Of a DNA stretch of 14,387 nt, positions 1 to 8,200 are shown one piece after another (within the stretch, counting starts at the first letter, position 1; each line of letters opens with the position of its first letter). This DNA comes from JAENVT01 sp043758005 (GTDB taxonomy: Bacteria; Actinomycetota; Acidimicrobiia; Acidimicrobiales; Ilumatobacteraceae): positions 1-14,387 of the forward strand of contig JAYVOI010000017.1 of assembly GCA_043758005.1 (NCBI GenBank), read 5' to 3'. The notes beneath the pieces were generated by a model that saw nothing but the letters and a program-made list of their open reading frames with translations, was not told the DNA's origin and did no database searches. The position numbers and the translations under genes were made by a program.

Positions 1-336
1 GTGTGGGACGACGATGACCACCGGTTCATGTTCTCGTGCTCGCCCAACGCTCGCAAGGCACGCAACATCCGCGTGAACCCGCGGGTCGTGTTCACGGTCG
101 ACAGCACGGTGGAATGCATCTCCGTCGAGGGCACGGCCGCACCCATCACCGAGGCGGCGCGCATCGACACGTGGATCGATCGCTACGTCGCCAAGTACTG
201 CGGGGAGATCCCCGAGGGCCTCGGCGACTTCGTGCGTCAGCACGCGATGTTCGAGGTCGAGCCGACCGTCGCCTTCGCGATCATCGAGCGCGAAGTCGAG
301 TTCGCCACCCGAGCCACCCGCTGGCGCTTCCCCTAG
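1..336 (+). CDS. PPOX-class split-barrel flavin/F420-binding protein, C-terminal part
   Basis: This is the last 111 residues of a pyridoxamine 5'-phosphate oxidase-like split-barrel protein. The family binds FMN or deazaflavin F420 and reduces varied small molecules. The visible part has the family pattern of an aromatic/Asp-rich strand, then SPNARKARNIRVNPRV (about residues 14-29; the K-x-x-N-L/I-x-x-x-P signature), an SVEGTA strand near residue 42, and the C-terminal ATRWRF typical of F420-type PPOX proteins. Members usually have 130-150 residues and start with a strand of the type 'LaTv-G-P-v-P-v', which is absent here. The GTG at base 1 is therefore probably internal, with about 25-35 residues lying left of the window. 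Fold assignment is confident; cofactor and substrate cannot be told. It is convergent with ilvE. Confidence 0.8.
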   Translation: MWDDDDHRFMFSCSPNARKARNIRVNPRVVFTVDSTVECISVEGTAAPITEAARIDTWIDRYVAKYCGEIPEGLGDFVRQHAMFEVEPTVAFAIIEREVEFATRATRWRFP

Positions 337-349
337 TCCGATCCGTACC

Positions 350-400
350 GGAACTTCGTCGCTCCGAAGTCGCTCAGCGACCTCCGTGTGACAAAGTTCC
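350..400. terminator. Structured convergent intergenic element, possible bidirectional terminator
   Basis: Between the PPOX stop and the ilvE stop lies an imperfect inverted repeat: GGAACTTCGTC (350-360) against GACAAAGTTCC (390-400), 10 of 11 positions pairing. The enclosed bases can form two smaller hairpins, CTTCG/CGAAG (354-369) and GTCGCT/AGCGAC (369-381). There is no run of T on either side. The location between two gene ends fits a terminator for both strands, as is common in GC-rich actinomycetes, but this is inferred from structure and position only. Confidence 0.4.
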
Positions 401-417
401 GATCAACGGCCGGCAAC

Positions 418-1335
418 TCAGACGGCGAGCTCGCACCAGTCCTTGTACTGGTCCTCTTCACCGCGCACGGCGCGGGCGTAGACCTCGGCGATGGCCTTGG
501 TCATCGGGCCGGGGCACGGGATGTTGCGGTCGTCGACCGACCTCACCGAACTGATCTCGGCGGCCGTGCCACACACGAAGGCTTCCTCGGCGATGTACAG
601 GTCGCTGCGGGCCAGGTTGTCGACGCGGATGTCGAACCCGAGGTTGCGGGCGATCGTCATGACCGAGCTCTGCGTGATGCCTTCCAGCGCGCCGGCCGAC
701 AGCGGCGGGGTGATGATGATGTTGTTGCGCACCGCGAAGATGTTCTCGCCGGTGCACTCGGCGATGAGGCCATTCGGCGCCAGCATGATCGCCTCGTCAT
801 AGCCGGCCTTCAACGCCTCGACCTTGGCGAGCGACGAGTTGACGTAGTTGCCGGTGGTCTTTGCTGCCGGCGGCATGGTGTTGTGATCGTGGCGGGTCCA
901 CGACGAAACCTTCATGCGCACCCCGTGATCGAGGGCATCCTCACCGAGGAACGGCGCCCACGGCCAGCAGGCGATGGCGACATCGGTGGTGCACGGCAAC
1001 GTGTTCAGACCCATCTCGCCGTAGCCGTAGTACGCGATCGGCCGGACGTAACAACCCGGCAGCCCGGTCGAGGCCACGGTGGCCTTGGTCGCGGCGACGA
1101 TCTCGTCGACCGTGTACGGGATCTCCATCCCCATGATCTGCGCGCTGCGGAACAGTCGCTCGATGTGCTCGGTGAGGCGGAACACGGCCGGGCCCTGCGC
1201 GGTCGGGTAGGCGCGAATGCCCTCGAACACGCCGGTGCCGTAGTGCAGGGTGTGGGTGAGGATGTGGATCTGAGCCTTGTCCCAATCGACAAGATCTCCG
1301 TTCATCCAGATTTTCGGGGTGGGTTGGATGGGCAT
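418..1335 (-). CDS. ilvE: Branched-chain amino acid aminotransferase
   Basis: A class IV PLP aminotransferase of 305 residues, the normal IlvE length. It catalyses the last step of valine, leucine and isoleucine synthesis, moving the amino group from glutamate to the branched-chain 2-oxo acids in the cytoplasm. Visible family motifs are WMNG at the N terminus, HTLHYGTGVFEGIRAY (about residues 28-43), the PLP-binding lysine in PPAAKTTGNY (Lys159), and the ECTGENIF segment (about 193-200) with the conserved Glu. The start at 1335 has a GGGAG Shine-Dalgarno sequence (1343-1347) seven bases upstream. It lies 59 bases downstream of leuB on the same strand and is probably cotranscribed with it. D-amino acid aminotransferase and ADC lyase share the fold, but the length and the Lys159 context fit IlvE much better. 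Confidence 0.95.
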   Translation of the reverse strand: MPIQPTPKIWMNGDLVDWDKAQIHILTHTLHYGTGVFEGIRAYPTAQGPAVFRLTEHIERLFRSAQIMGMEIPYTVDEIVAATKATVASTGLPGCYVRPIAYYGYGEMGLNTLPCTTDVAIACWPWAPFLGEDALDHGVRMKVSSWTRHDHNTMPPAAKTTGNYVNSSLAKVEALKAGYDEAIMLAPNGLIAECTGENIFAVRNNIIITPPLSAGALEGITQSSVMTIARNLGFDIRVDNLARSDLYIAEEAFVCGTAAEISSVRSVDDRNIPCPGPMTKAIAEVYARAVRGEEDQYKDWCELAV

Positions 1336-1394
1336 CGCTGGCTCCCGCTGTGCAGATCCGTGGTCAGAGGCGACGTCGGATGTGAGGTTGCGGT

Positions 1395-2408
1395 CTAGCC
1401 TGCCACGACCGCGGCGATTTGGGAACCGATCTCGCTGGTGCTGCCGGTACCACTATGCGCCGCGCAGGCCGCACGAACCCGCGAGGCGGCGTCTCCTTCG
1501 CCGAGGAAGTCGAGCATCAACGCAGCGCTGAGGATGGCGGCGATGGGGTTGGCCTTGCCGGTCCCGACGATGTCGGGAGCCGAGCCGTGCACCGGTTCGA
1601 ACATCGACGGGCCGGTACGCTCGGGGTTGAGGTTCGCCGACGACGCCAGGCCGATTCCCCCGCTGATCGCTCCACCGAGGTCGGTCAGGATGTCGCCGAA
1701 CAAGTTGTCGGTCACGATCACGTCGTACCGATGTGGATCCTGCACGAAGTAGATGCACGCCGCGTCGACGTGGTTGTAGGCCGTGCCGACCTGCGGGTAG
1801 TCGGCGGCAACCGCGTTGAACGCCCGCTGCCACAGATCGCCGGCGAAGGTGAGCACGTTGGTCTTGTGCACCAGCGTGACGTGCTGCCGGCCGGGCGGAT
1901 CCGCCTTGCCACGTTGCACGGCCAACTCGAAGGCGAACCGGATCGCGCGTTCTGCGCCCATGCGCGTGTTGACCGAGCCCTGCGTCGCGACCTCGTGCGG
2001 TGTGCCCTTTCGAAGCACACCACCCTCGCCGACGTACGGGCCTTCGGTGTTCTCGCGGATCACGACGAAATCGTGCGGCTCGGTATGACCCGGTGCGGTG
2101 CCGACGCACGGTCGCTGGTTGACATAGAGGTCGAGATCGAAGCGCATCTTCAACAGCAGCCCCCGCTCGATCACGCCCGCTGGAACGTCGGGTGTGCCGA
2201 CCGCCCCCAACAGGATGGCGTCGAACGCACGCAGCTCGTCGAGGATCGCGTCCGACAAGATCTCGCCGTCACGCAGGTACCGGGCACCGCCGAGGTCGTA
2301 GCTCGTGGTGTCCAAGTCGACGCCGGCCGCCTGCACGACCTTCAACGCCTCGGCCGTCACCTCGGGGCCGATGCCGTCGCCGCCGATCACCGCAATTCGA
2401 TAAGCCAT
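1395..2408 (-). CDS. leuB: 3-isopropylmalate dehydrogenase
   Basis: This NAD-dependent beta-decarboxylating dehydrogenase of 337 residues converts 3-isopropylmalate to 2-oxoisocaproate, the third step committed to leucine. Motifs in order are IAVIGGDGIGPEV at the N terminus, the substrate-binding RFDLDLYVNQRP, ENTEGPYVGEGG, the catalytic-lysine segment HKTNVL, the metal-binding VTDNLFGDILTDLGG and the nucleotide-binding FEPVHGSAPDI. The length matches the short actinobacterial LeuB rather than the roughly 360-residue E. coli form. An open frame continues upstream to 2525, but family homology starts at the ATG ending at 2408. That start has no good ribosome-binding site but a TAACAT box eight bases upstream, which suggests a leaderless transcript. 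ilvE follows in the same direction. Tartrate dehydrogenase and homoisocitrate dehydrogenase are relatives, but the motifs fit LeuB best. Confidence 0.95.
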   Translation of the reverse strand: MAYRIAVIGGDGIGPEVTAEALKVVQAAGVDLDTTSYDLGGARYLRDGEILSDAILDELRAFDAILLGAVGTPDVPAGVIERGLLLKMRFDLDLYVNQRPCVGTAPGHTEPHDFVVIRENTEGPYVGEGGVLRKGTPHEVATQGSVNTRMGAERAIRFAFELAVQRGKADPPGRQHVTLVHKTNVLTFAGDLWQRAFNAVAADYPQVGTAYNHVDAACIYFVQDPHRYDVIVTDNLFGDILTDLGGAISGGIGLASSANLNPERTGPSMFEPVHGSAPDIVGTGKANPIAAILSAALMLDFLGEGDAASRVRAACAAHSGTGSTSEIGSQIAAVVAG

Positions 2409-2445
2409 GCCCCGAGATGTTACGTGGCGATAGCGTTTTCCCCCT
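2409..2445. promoter_or_regulatory. Interleaved divergent promoters of leuB and greA
   Basis: Only 37 bases separate the divergent ATGs. The minus strand reads TAACAT at 2422-2417, eight bases before the leuB ATG. The plus strand reads TAGCGT at 2431-2436, nine bases before the greA ATG. Both fit the actinobacterial -10 pattern TAnnnT, and neither gene has a convincing Shine-Dalgarno sequence, so both messages may be leaderless. The -35 region of each promoter would then fall at or inside the start of the other gene; no clear -35 hexamer is visible. Confidence 0.45.
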
Positions 2446-2919
2446 ATGGCGACGACGCAGCTCTCCCGCTCCGCATTCGAACGACTGCAGGCCGAGTTCC
2501 ACGACCTGACCACCAGAGGCCGCATCGAGGTTGCCCAGAAGATCGAGACCGCCCGATTGATGGGCGACCTCAGCGAGAACGGCGACTACCACGCCGCCAA
2601 GGACGAACAGGGCCACATGGAAGGTCGCATCCGCGAGCTCGAGCACATCATCGAGACCGCCGAGATCATCGAGGGTGCCGACGATGGCACCGTGTCGGCC
2701 GGCTCCATCGTGACCATCGTCTACGAAGGCGACGACGACTCGATGGCCGAGCGCTATCTGGTCGGCCACATGGAGGAGAAGGTCGGCGACCTCGACGTCA
2801 TGAGCCCGCACTCCCCCCTCGGCGCTGCACTGCTCGGCGCCGGTGAAGGGACCTGGGTCGACTACGAGGCGCCGACGGGAACGCTTCGCGTGCGGGTCAT
2901 CAAGGTGGAGTCCGCCTAG
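2446..2919 (+). CDS. greA: Transcription elongation factor GreA
   Basis: A 157-residue GreA/GreB-family protein of normal length. GreA enters the secondary channel of RNA polymerase and stimulates cleavage of backtracked RNA. The N-terminal coiled coil (about residues 5-75) carries GDLSENGDYHAAKDEQ at its tip, with the acidic pair Asp41 and Glu44 matching the catalytic-tip residues of E. coli GreA. The C-terminal FKBP-like globular domain (about 80-157) ends with SPLGAALLGAGEGTWVDY and a basic-hydrophobic strand. Start ATG 2446 gives full family length and has no Shine-Dalgarno sequence, only a TAGCGT box nine bases before it. It heads a probable operon with the hydrolase 24 bases downstream. 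Mycobacterial Rnk/CarD-type factors are excluded by the coiled-coil motif. Confidence 0.95.
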   Translation: MATTQLSRSAFERLQAEFHDLTTRGRIEVAQKIETARLMGDLSENGDYHAAKDEQGHMEGRIRELEHIIETAEIIEGADDGTVSAGSIVTIVYEGDDDSMAERYLVGHMEEKVGDLDVMSPHSPLGAALLGAGEGTWVDYEAPTGTLRVRVIKVESA

Positions 2920-2943
2920 TGCAGGAGCACGAGCGAGGCCTGC

Positions 2944-3801
2944 ATGGCTCGGCGTGAACACGGCATGCCGCCCGACCTACCGCCGGGCGCAGCGATGCAC
3001 CTCCCCGGCCGCGGCACCACGTTCGTGCGCACGCTCGACGGGCCGGCCGGCGCGCCCGCCGTGGTGCTGCTGCACGGCTGGACGGCGACGGCCGACCTCA
3101 ACTGGTTCACCTGCTACCGACCGCTGGCCGAGCACTTCAGGGTCGTGGCGCTCGACCATCGCGGACACGGCCGGGGCATCCGCTCGCGCAAGACCTTCCG
3201 CCTGGAAGATTGCGCCGACGACGTGGTCGCCGTCTGCGACGTGTTGGAGATCGAGCAGTTCATCCCGGTCGGATACTCGATGGGTGGGCCGATCGCCCAG
3301 CTGATCTGGCAACGTCATCGGCAACGCACCGCCGGGTTGGTGATGTGCGCGACGTCGTCGCATTTCTCGACGTCGCGCCAGGAACGCATGAGCTTCCTAG
3401 GCGTGTCCGGCCTCGCTGCAGTCGCCAGGCTGACGCCGGCGCAGACGCGCCAGTGGTTGACCGAGCAGTTCTACCTGCAACGCAAGGCCGACCAGTGGGA
3501 ACCCTGGGCAGTCGAGCAGGCGTCGACGCACGAATGGCGCGCCGTACTCGAGGCCGGCCGCGCCATCGGCAACTTCTCGTCACGTGAGTGGATCGGCGAC
3601 ATCGACGTGCCGACGTCGACCCTCATCACGATGCGCGATCGCGTCGTGCCGGTGCGACGACAGGTCCGCTTGTTCGAAGCAATCCCCGATGCCGAAGCCT
3701 TCCGGGTCGATGGCGATCACGACGCGGTCGTCGCCAACGCCAAGCAGTTCGTGCCCACCTTGATCCGTGCATGCCGCTCGGTCGTCGAACGGTCACGATG
3801 A
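2944..3801 (+). CDS. Alpha/beta-fold hydrolase
   Basis: A 285-residue alpha/beta hydrolase, cytoplasmic by appearance, as no signal peptide is seen. The oxyanion loop is LLHGWTAT (about residues 42-49), followed by DHRGHGRG (71-78). The nucleophile elbow is GYSMGG with Ser112. The acid is probably Asp232 in MRDRVVP, and the base is His259 in DGDHD. The cap region (about 140-215) is rich in Trp, Gln and Arg and does not identify a substrate. Relatives include esterases, haloperoxidase-like proteins and meta-cleavage hydrolases, so no specific reaction can be assigned. The ATG at 2944 has GAGG at 2935-2938. The stop overlaps the next gene's start as ATGA (3798-3801), which indicates translational coupling to the ABC1 kinase. 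Confidence 0.85.
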   Translation: MARREHGMPPDLPPGAAMHLPGRGTTFVRTLDGPAGAPAVVLLHGWTATADLNWFTCYRPLAEHFRVVALDHRGHGRGIRSRKTFRLEDCADDVVAVCDVLEIEQFIPVGYSMGGPIAQLIWQRHRQRTAGLVMCATSSHFSTSRQERMSFLGVSGLAAVARLTPAQTRQWLTEQFYLQRKADQWEPWAVEQASTHEWRAVLEAGRAIGNFSSREWIGDIDVPTSTLITMRDRVVPVRRQVRLFEAIPDAEAFRVDGDHDAVVANAKQFVPTLIRACRSVVERSR

Positions 3802-5243
3802 GCAAACGACTGCTCGCATGGACCGCCGTGGGCGTCGGTGCAGCCGCGCTCGTGCGGCGCTCGGTCCGCGGCCGCCGCAACCTCGACATCGCCACGCTGG
3901 GGATGCAAGTCGGCAGCACCTACGCAACCACTGCGGCGCGCAAGCTGTTCGCCTCGGCCGAGCGACGTGGCGAGCTCGACCGTGAGCGCGAACTGCGCAC
4001 AGCAGAAGCGATCACCGAACGCCTCGGCAACATGAAGGGTGCGTTGATGAAGCTCGGCCAGATGGCCAGCTACGTGCACGAGGGATTGCCGGAGCCGATG
4101 CGCATCGCGCTGGCCGAGTTGCAGTCCAACGCTCCCCCGATGAGCGCCGAACTGGCTGCCGGTGTCATCGAGCGAGAGTTGGGTGCGCCACCCGAGCAGG
4201 TGTTCGTCGAGTGGGACCCAGAGCCGATCGCCTCGGCGAGCATCGGCCAGGTTCATCGCGCCGTCGTGGTGGATCCGGCGACCGGGCTGGAGCGCGCCGT
4301 CGCCGTCAAGGTGCAGTACCCCGGCGTCGGTGCAGCCATCGAGGCAGACCTGCGCAACGCCGGACTGCTCGGTGCCCTCCTGAAGCAGGGCTTCGGAGGG
4401 CTCGATCCCGACGACATGGTCGCCGAGATCCGCGAGCGCCTGATCGACGAGCTCGACTACGCCCTCGAGGCGGCCAACCAACAAGCGTTCGCCGACTTCT
4501 TCCGCGGCCATCCGTTCATCCACGTGCCCGACGTGCTGGCGTCGCACTCGACGTCACGCGTGCTGACCAGCGACCTCGTGACCGGCGCCACGTGGCAGGA
4601 GATGATCCAGTGGTCGCAACACGAGCGCGACCTCGCCGGCGAGTGCCTGTTCCGATTCGTCTTCCGCAGCCTCTACGGCATGCACCGGTTCAACGGCGAC
4701 CCGCACCCGGGCAACTACCTGTTCCACGGCGACGGCCGCGTCACCTTCTTGGACTTCGGGCTCGTCAAGCAGTTCACCGACTCGGAGATGGCCACCTTCG
4801 TGGGAATGGTCAAGTCGGCGGCGTACGAGCACGATGTGCCGACCTTCCGGCGGATCGTCGAAGACGCGGGCATGCTGCGGCGTGGGGCGCCCGCGGACGA
4901 CGACGAGATCGGCGAGTACTTCGGGCAGTTCTACGAGAGTGTCAAGGAAGACAAGGTCGTCACCTGGTCGTCGGAGTACGCCAGCAGGATCGTGCGCCAC
5001 ACGTTCGACCGCACCAGCCCCATCTCGCAGTACGCGACCGTGCCGCGGGCGTTCGTGTTCATCCAGCGGATCAACCTCGGCCTCTATGCACTGCTCGGCG
5101 AGTTGCGGGCCAGCGGCAACTACCGGCGGATGGCAGAGGAGTTGTGGCCGTTCGTCCAGGGTCCGCCGAGCACGCCGATGGCCGAGGCCGAGCAACCGTG
5201 GCTCACGACGCGACGCGGCCGTGACGGTGTGCTGTCCGGCTGA
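3798..5243 (+). CDS. ABC1/AarF/UbiB-family atypical kinase
   Basis: A 481-residue member of the ABC1 (UbiB/ADCK) protein-kinase-like family, whose members act at membranes in quinone or lipid metabolism. A hydrophobic stretch at residues 5-19 may be a membrane anchor. The family-specific KxGQ motif is KLGQMAS (Lys85-Gln88). The alanine-rich loop that replaces the glycine loop is ASASIGQVH (145-153). The ATP lysine is Lys171 in VAVKVQYPG, the catalytic-loop motif is GDPHPGN (300-306), and the metal-binding DFG is 319-321, so the kinase core looks intact. The open frame extends upstream into the hydrolase gene, but ATG 3798 in the ATGA overlap is the natural start. The last 41 bases overlap the 3' end of putA on the other strand. 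Actinomycetes usually use menaquinone, so a ubiquinone role should not be assumed. Confidence 0.9.
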   Translation: MSKRLLAWTAVGVGAAALVRRSVRGRRNLDIATLGMQVGSTYATTAARKLFASAERRGELDRERELRTAEAITERLGNMKGALMKLGQMASYVHEGLPEPMRIALAELQSNAPPMSAELAAGVIERELGAPPEQVFVEWDPEPIASASIGQVHRAVVVDPATGLERAVAVKVQYPGVGAAIEADLRNAGLLGALLKQGFGGLDPDDMVAEIRERLIDELDYALEAANQQAFADFFRGHPFIHVPDVLASHSTSRVLTSDLVTGATWQEMIQWSQHERDLAGECLFRFVFRSLYGMHRFNGDPHPGNYLFHGDGRVTFLDFGLVKQFTDSEMATFVGMVKSAAYEHDVPTFRRIVEDAGMLRRGAPADDDEIGEYFGQFYESVKEDKVVTWSSEYASRIVRHTFDRTSPISQYATVPRAFVFIQRINLGLYALLGELRASGNYRRMAEELWPFVQGPPSTPMAEAEQPWLTTRRGRDGVLSG

Positions 5244-8200
5244 TCGCCTGCTCGCGCACCCAACGACGAAGCTCTCGACGACCGCTGACCGAGACGGGCT
5301 CCCCATCGATCTCGATTCCGAGCGCGTCGCAGCCCCCTCGCAACTGATCACTTGCTGCCGTCACGAGACGGACCCGCTCGGCACGCAACCCTCCGAGCCG
5401 GGCAACCAGTGCCTCGTCGGATTCGGTGGCCGCATCGGAGAACGTGACGGGGGTGCCGCACAGATTGGCCGCCAGGCGTGCCGCCGCGACTGCTCCACCC
5501 GGCGTGTCTGCTCCGTATCGCAGCACGACGCCATCGAGATGGCAGTACCGCAACTCGTTGCGCTCGCTGATCAGACCGCTCGGGTCGTGACTGTTGTTGA
5601 ACCAGTGGGTCCAGGCGTCGCGGTACGAACGCTCGGCTGCGCCGAGGTCGATCTCGGCGGACGAACCCGTGACCATCTCGGCGACGTAGTCGGGCCCGCC
5701 GGCCTTCGGGCCACAGCCGACGGATGATCGCTTCCACCCACCGAACGGCTGGCGCTGCACGATCGCGCCGGTGATGCCGCGGTTGATGTACGCGTTGCCG
5801 ACGCGAACAGCGTCGAGCCAACGATCGATCTCAGCCTCGTCGAGCGAGTGGATCCCACCCGTCAAGCCGTACGGCGTTGCGTTCTGCAGTTCGATCGCGT
5901 GATCGAGATCGTCGGCGCGCATGACGCCGAGCACCGGCCCGAAGCACTCCGTCAGGTGGAACCATGACCCGGGCCGCACGCCGACTCGCACTCCCGGTGA
6001 CCACATGTTGTCGCCCAGATCCCGGGGCTCGACCAACCAGCGTTCACCGTCATCGAGTTGCGTCAGGCCGCGCTGCAGCTTGGTCGTCGGCGCTCCGATG
6101 ACCGGCCCGACAATGCTCCCGACATCACTCGGCGGGCCGACCACGAGGCTTCGGGTGGCGTCAGCGAGACGTTCCATGAACGAGTCGTCGTCGTACAGCG
6201 CCGCTTCGACGATCGCCAGGCTGGCCGCCGAGCACTTCTGTCCGGCGTGACCGAACGCCGATCGCACCAGGTCGCGGATCGCCAGGTCGAGATCGGCAGC
6301 CTGGGTGATGACGATGGCGTTCTTGCCACTGGTCTCGGCCAACAGGTGCATCGCCGGGTTCCACGAGCGGAACAGTCGAGCGGTCTCGTAGGCGCCGGTC
6401 AGGATCACCGAGCCGACGGCGGGATGGCTGATCAGACGACGGCCGACCTCGTCGTCGGGGCAGGCGACGAACTGCACGACATCGTCGGGGACGCCGCCGC
6501 GGTGCAGTTGCTCGACGAGGTGCTGTGCGGTGCGCCGCGCCTCGGGAGGCGGCTTGAGGATCACCGAGTTGCCCGCAGCGAGCGCCGCGAGAACACCACC
6601 CGCAGGGATGGCATACGGGAAGTTCCACGGCGAGGCCACCACGACCACGCCACGCGGAGCCAGTGCCGCGCCCTGCTCCCGCTGCTGCTCGAGCACCTCG
6701 ACGCCGACCGTTGCGTAGTACTTGGCGAAGTCGATCGCCTCGCTGACCTCGGGATCACCTTCGCGGGCGACCTTCACCGCCTCGTCGGCCATGACCTGGA
6801 TGGTGTCGAATCGTTCGCGACGCAGCACGCCGACCACTGCGGCGAGGGTCTGGGCGCGCGACGCGGCACCGGCACCGGCCCATCGGGGCTGCGCTGCCAC
6901 CGCCTTGGCCACGACGAGATCGATCTCGGCAGTCGTGTCGAGCACCTTCGGCTCGCGCCGTGTCAGCGGAGACCGAACGGCCGCGTGCAGCATGTCTCGC
7001 ACGGCGGGGTTGGTCGGATCGCTGTCGGGCTCGTTGCAGAACGTCGAGCCGTGCGTCGGGGCAGCGAAGCGCCGGCGTGCGGTCGGGATCTGGTGCCGGT
7101 CGGCCACAGCACGACGAAATCGCTCGGCCTGAGCTGCGAACTCGGCGGAGCCGGGCGTGATCGTGAACAGGGCACGGAGGAAGTTCTCCGGCGCGGTGTT
7201 CTCGTCGAGTCGCCGGGCCAGGTAGGCGATGCTGGCGTCGATCTGGTCGTGCTGCACCACGGGGGCGTAGAGCATCAGCGATCCGGCCATCTTGCGCACC
7301 GCCCGGCTCTGTGCCGGCGCCATGCCCTCCAACATCTCCAATTCGACCCGGGTCCGTTGGTCCATCGGCAGGCGGCTGCGCACGACCAACGCCCAGGCGA
7401 CATCGAACAGGTTGTGGCTGGCGACGCCCACGCGAACCGCGCCGGCCCACTCGGGCCGCAGTGCCGATTCGAGCATCCGCTTGAAGCTGGCATCGACATC
7501 GGCCTTGGTCGGGTACGGCGCGGCGATCCAGTCGTGCAGTTCGGCTTCGACCGCTTCCATCGCCAGGTTCGCGCCCTTCACGATGCGGATCTTGATCCCG
7601 GCGCCGCCGTTGCGTCGCCGAGCGCTGGCCCACCGACCGAGGTGCTCGAGCACATCGTGGCTGTCGGGAAGGTAGGCCTGCAGCACGATGCCGCCCTCGA
7701 GATGATGGAACTCCGGTTCGTCGAGCACCGTGGTGAACGAGACGACCGTCAGTTGCAGGTCGCGGTACTCCTCCATGTCGAGGTTGACGAACCCGCGCGG
7801 CTCCTTCAACAGGGCCACGCGGTAGATCTCGCGCAGCGGCTCGCAGATCCGCTGGACGCTGCGGTCGAAGTCGAGCGCATCGAGGTTGGCGACCAGCGCC
7901 GACGCCTTGATCGACACGGCGCTCACGTCGGGGCGACGCAGCTTCTCCAACACCTGATCCACGCGACGCCGCGCCTCGTCGTTGCCGAGAATCGACTCGC
8001 CGAGCGGGTTGACGAGCAGACCGATCCCTTCGTCGCGTCGCCGTGCGGCATGGGCGGCGAACCGTGGGTCCTCCGCCGGCAGCACCACCCCCTCGGTCTC
8101 GGCCAGGATGCGCCGACGGACCAGCGGCATCACGATCTGGGGGACGAAGGGCGCCAGCTTGGCGCCGGCGCCGAGGAGCGCCCGATCGATTCGCGTCAGC

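Noticed and set aside
388..1398. Open frames opposite ilvE, and others opposite leuB (1419-2846)
   Set aside because: Low-complexity composition with no recognisable domain; the opposite strand carries clear enzymes with full motifs.
2409..2525. N-terminal extension of LeuB to 2525
   Set aside because: It overlaps greA on the other strand, and LeuB homology begins exactly at the ATG ending at 2408.
3588..3797. 70-residue N-terminal extension of the ABC1 kinase
   Set aside because: It overlaps the hydrolase catalytic His region in another frame and has Arg-rich shadow composition; the ATGA start is better.
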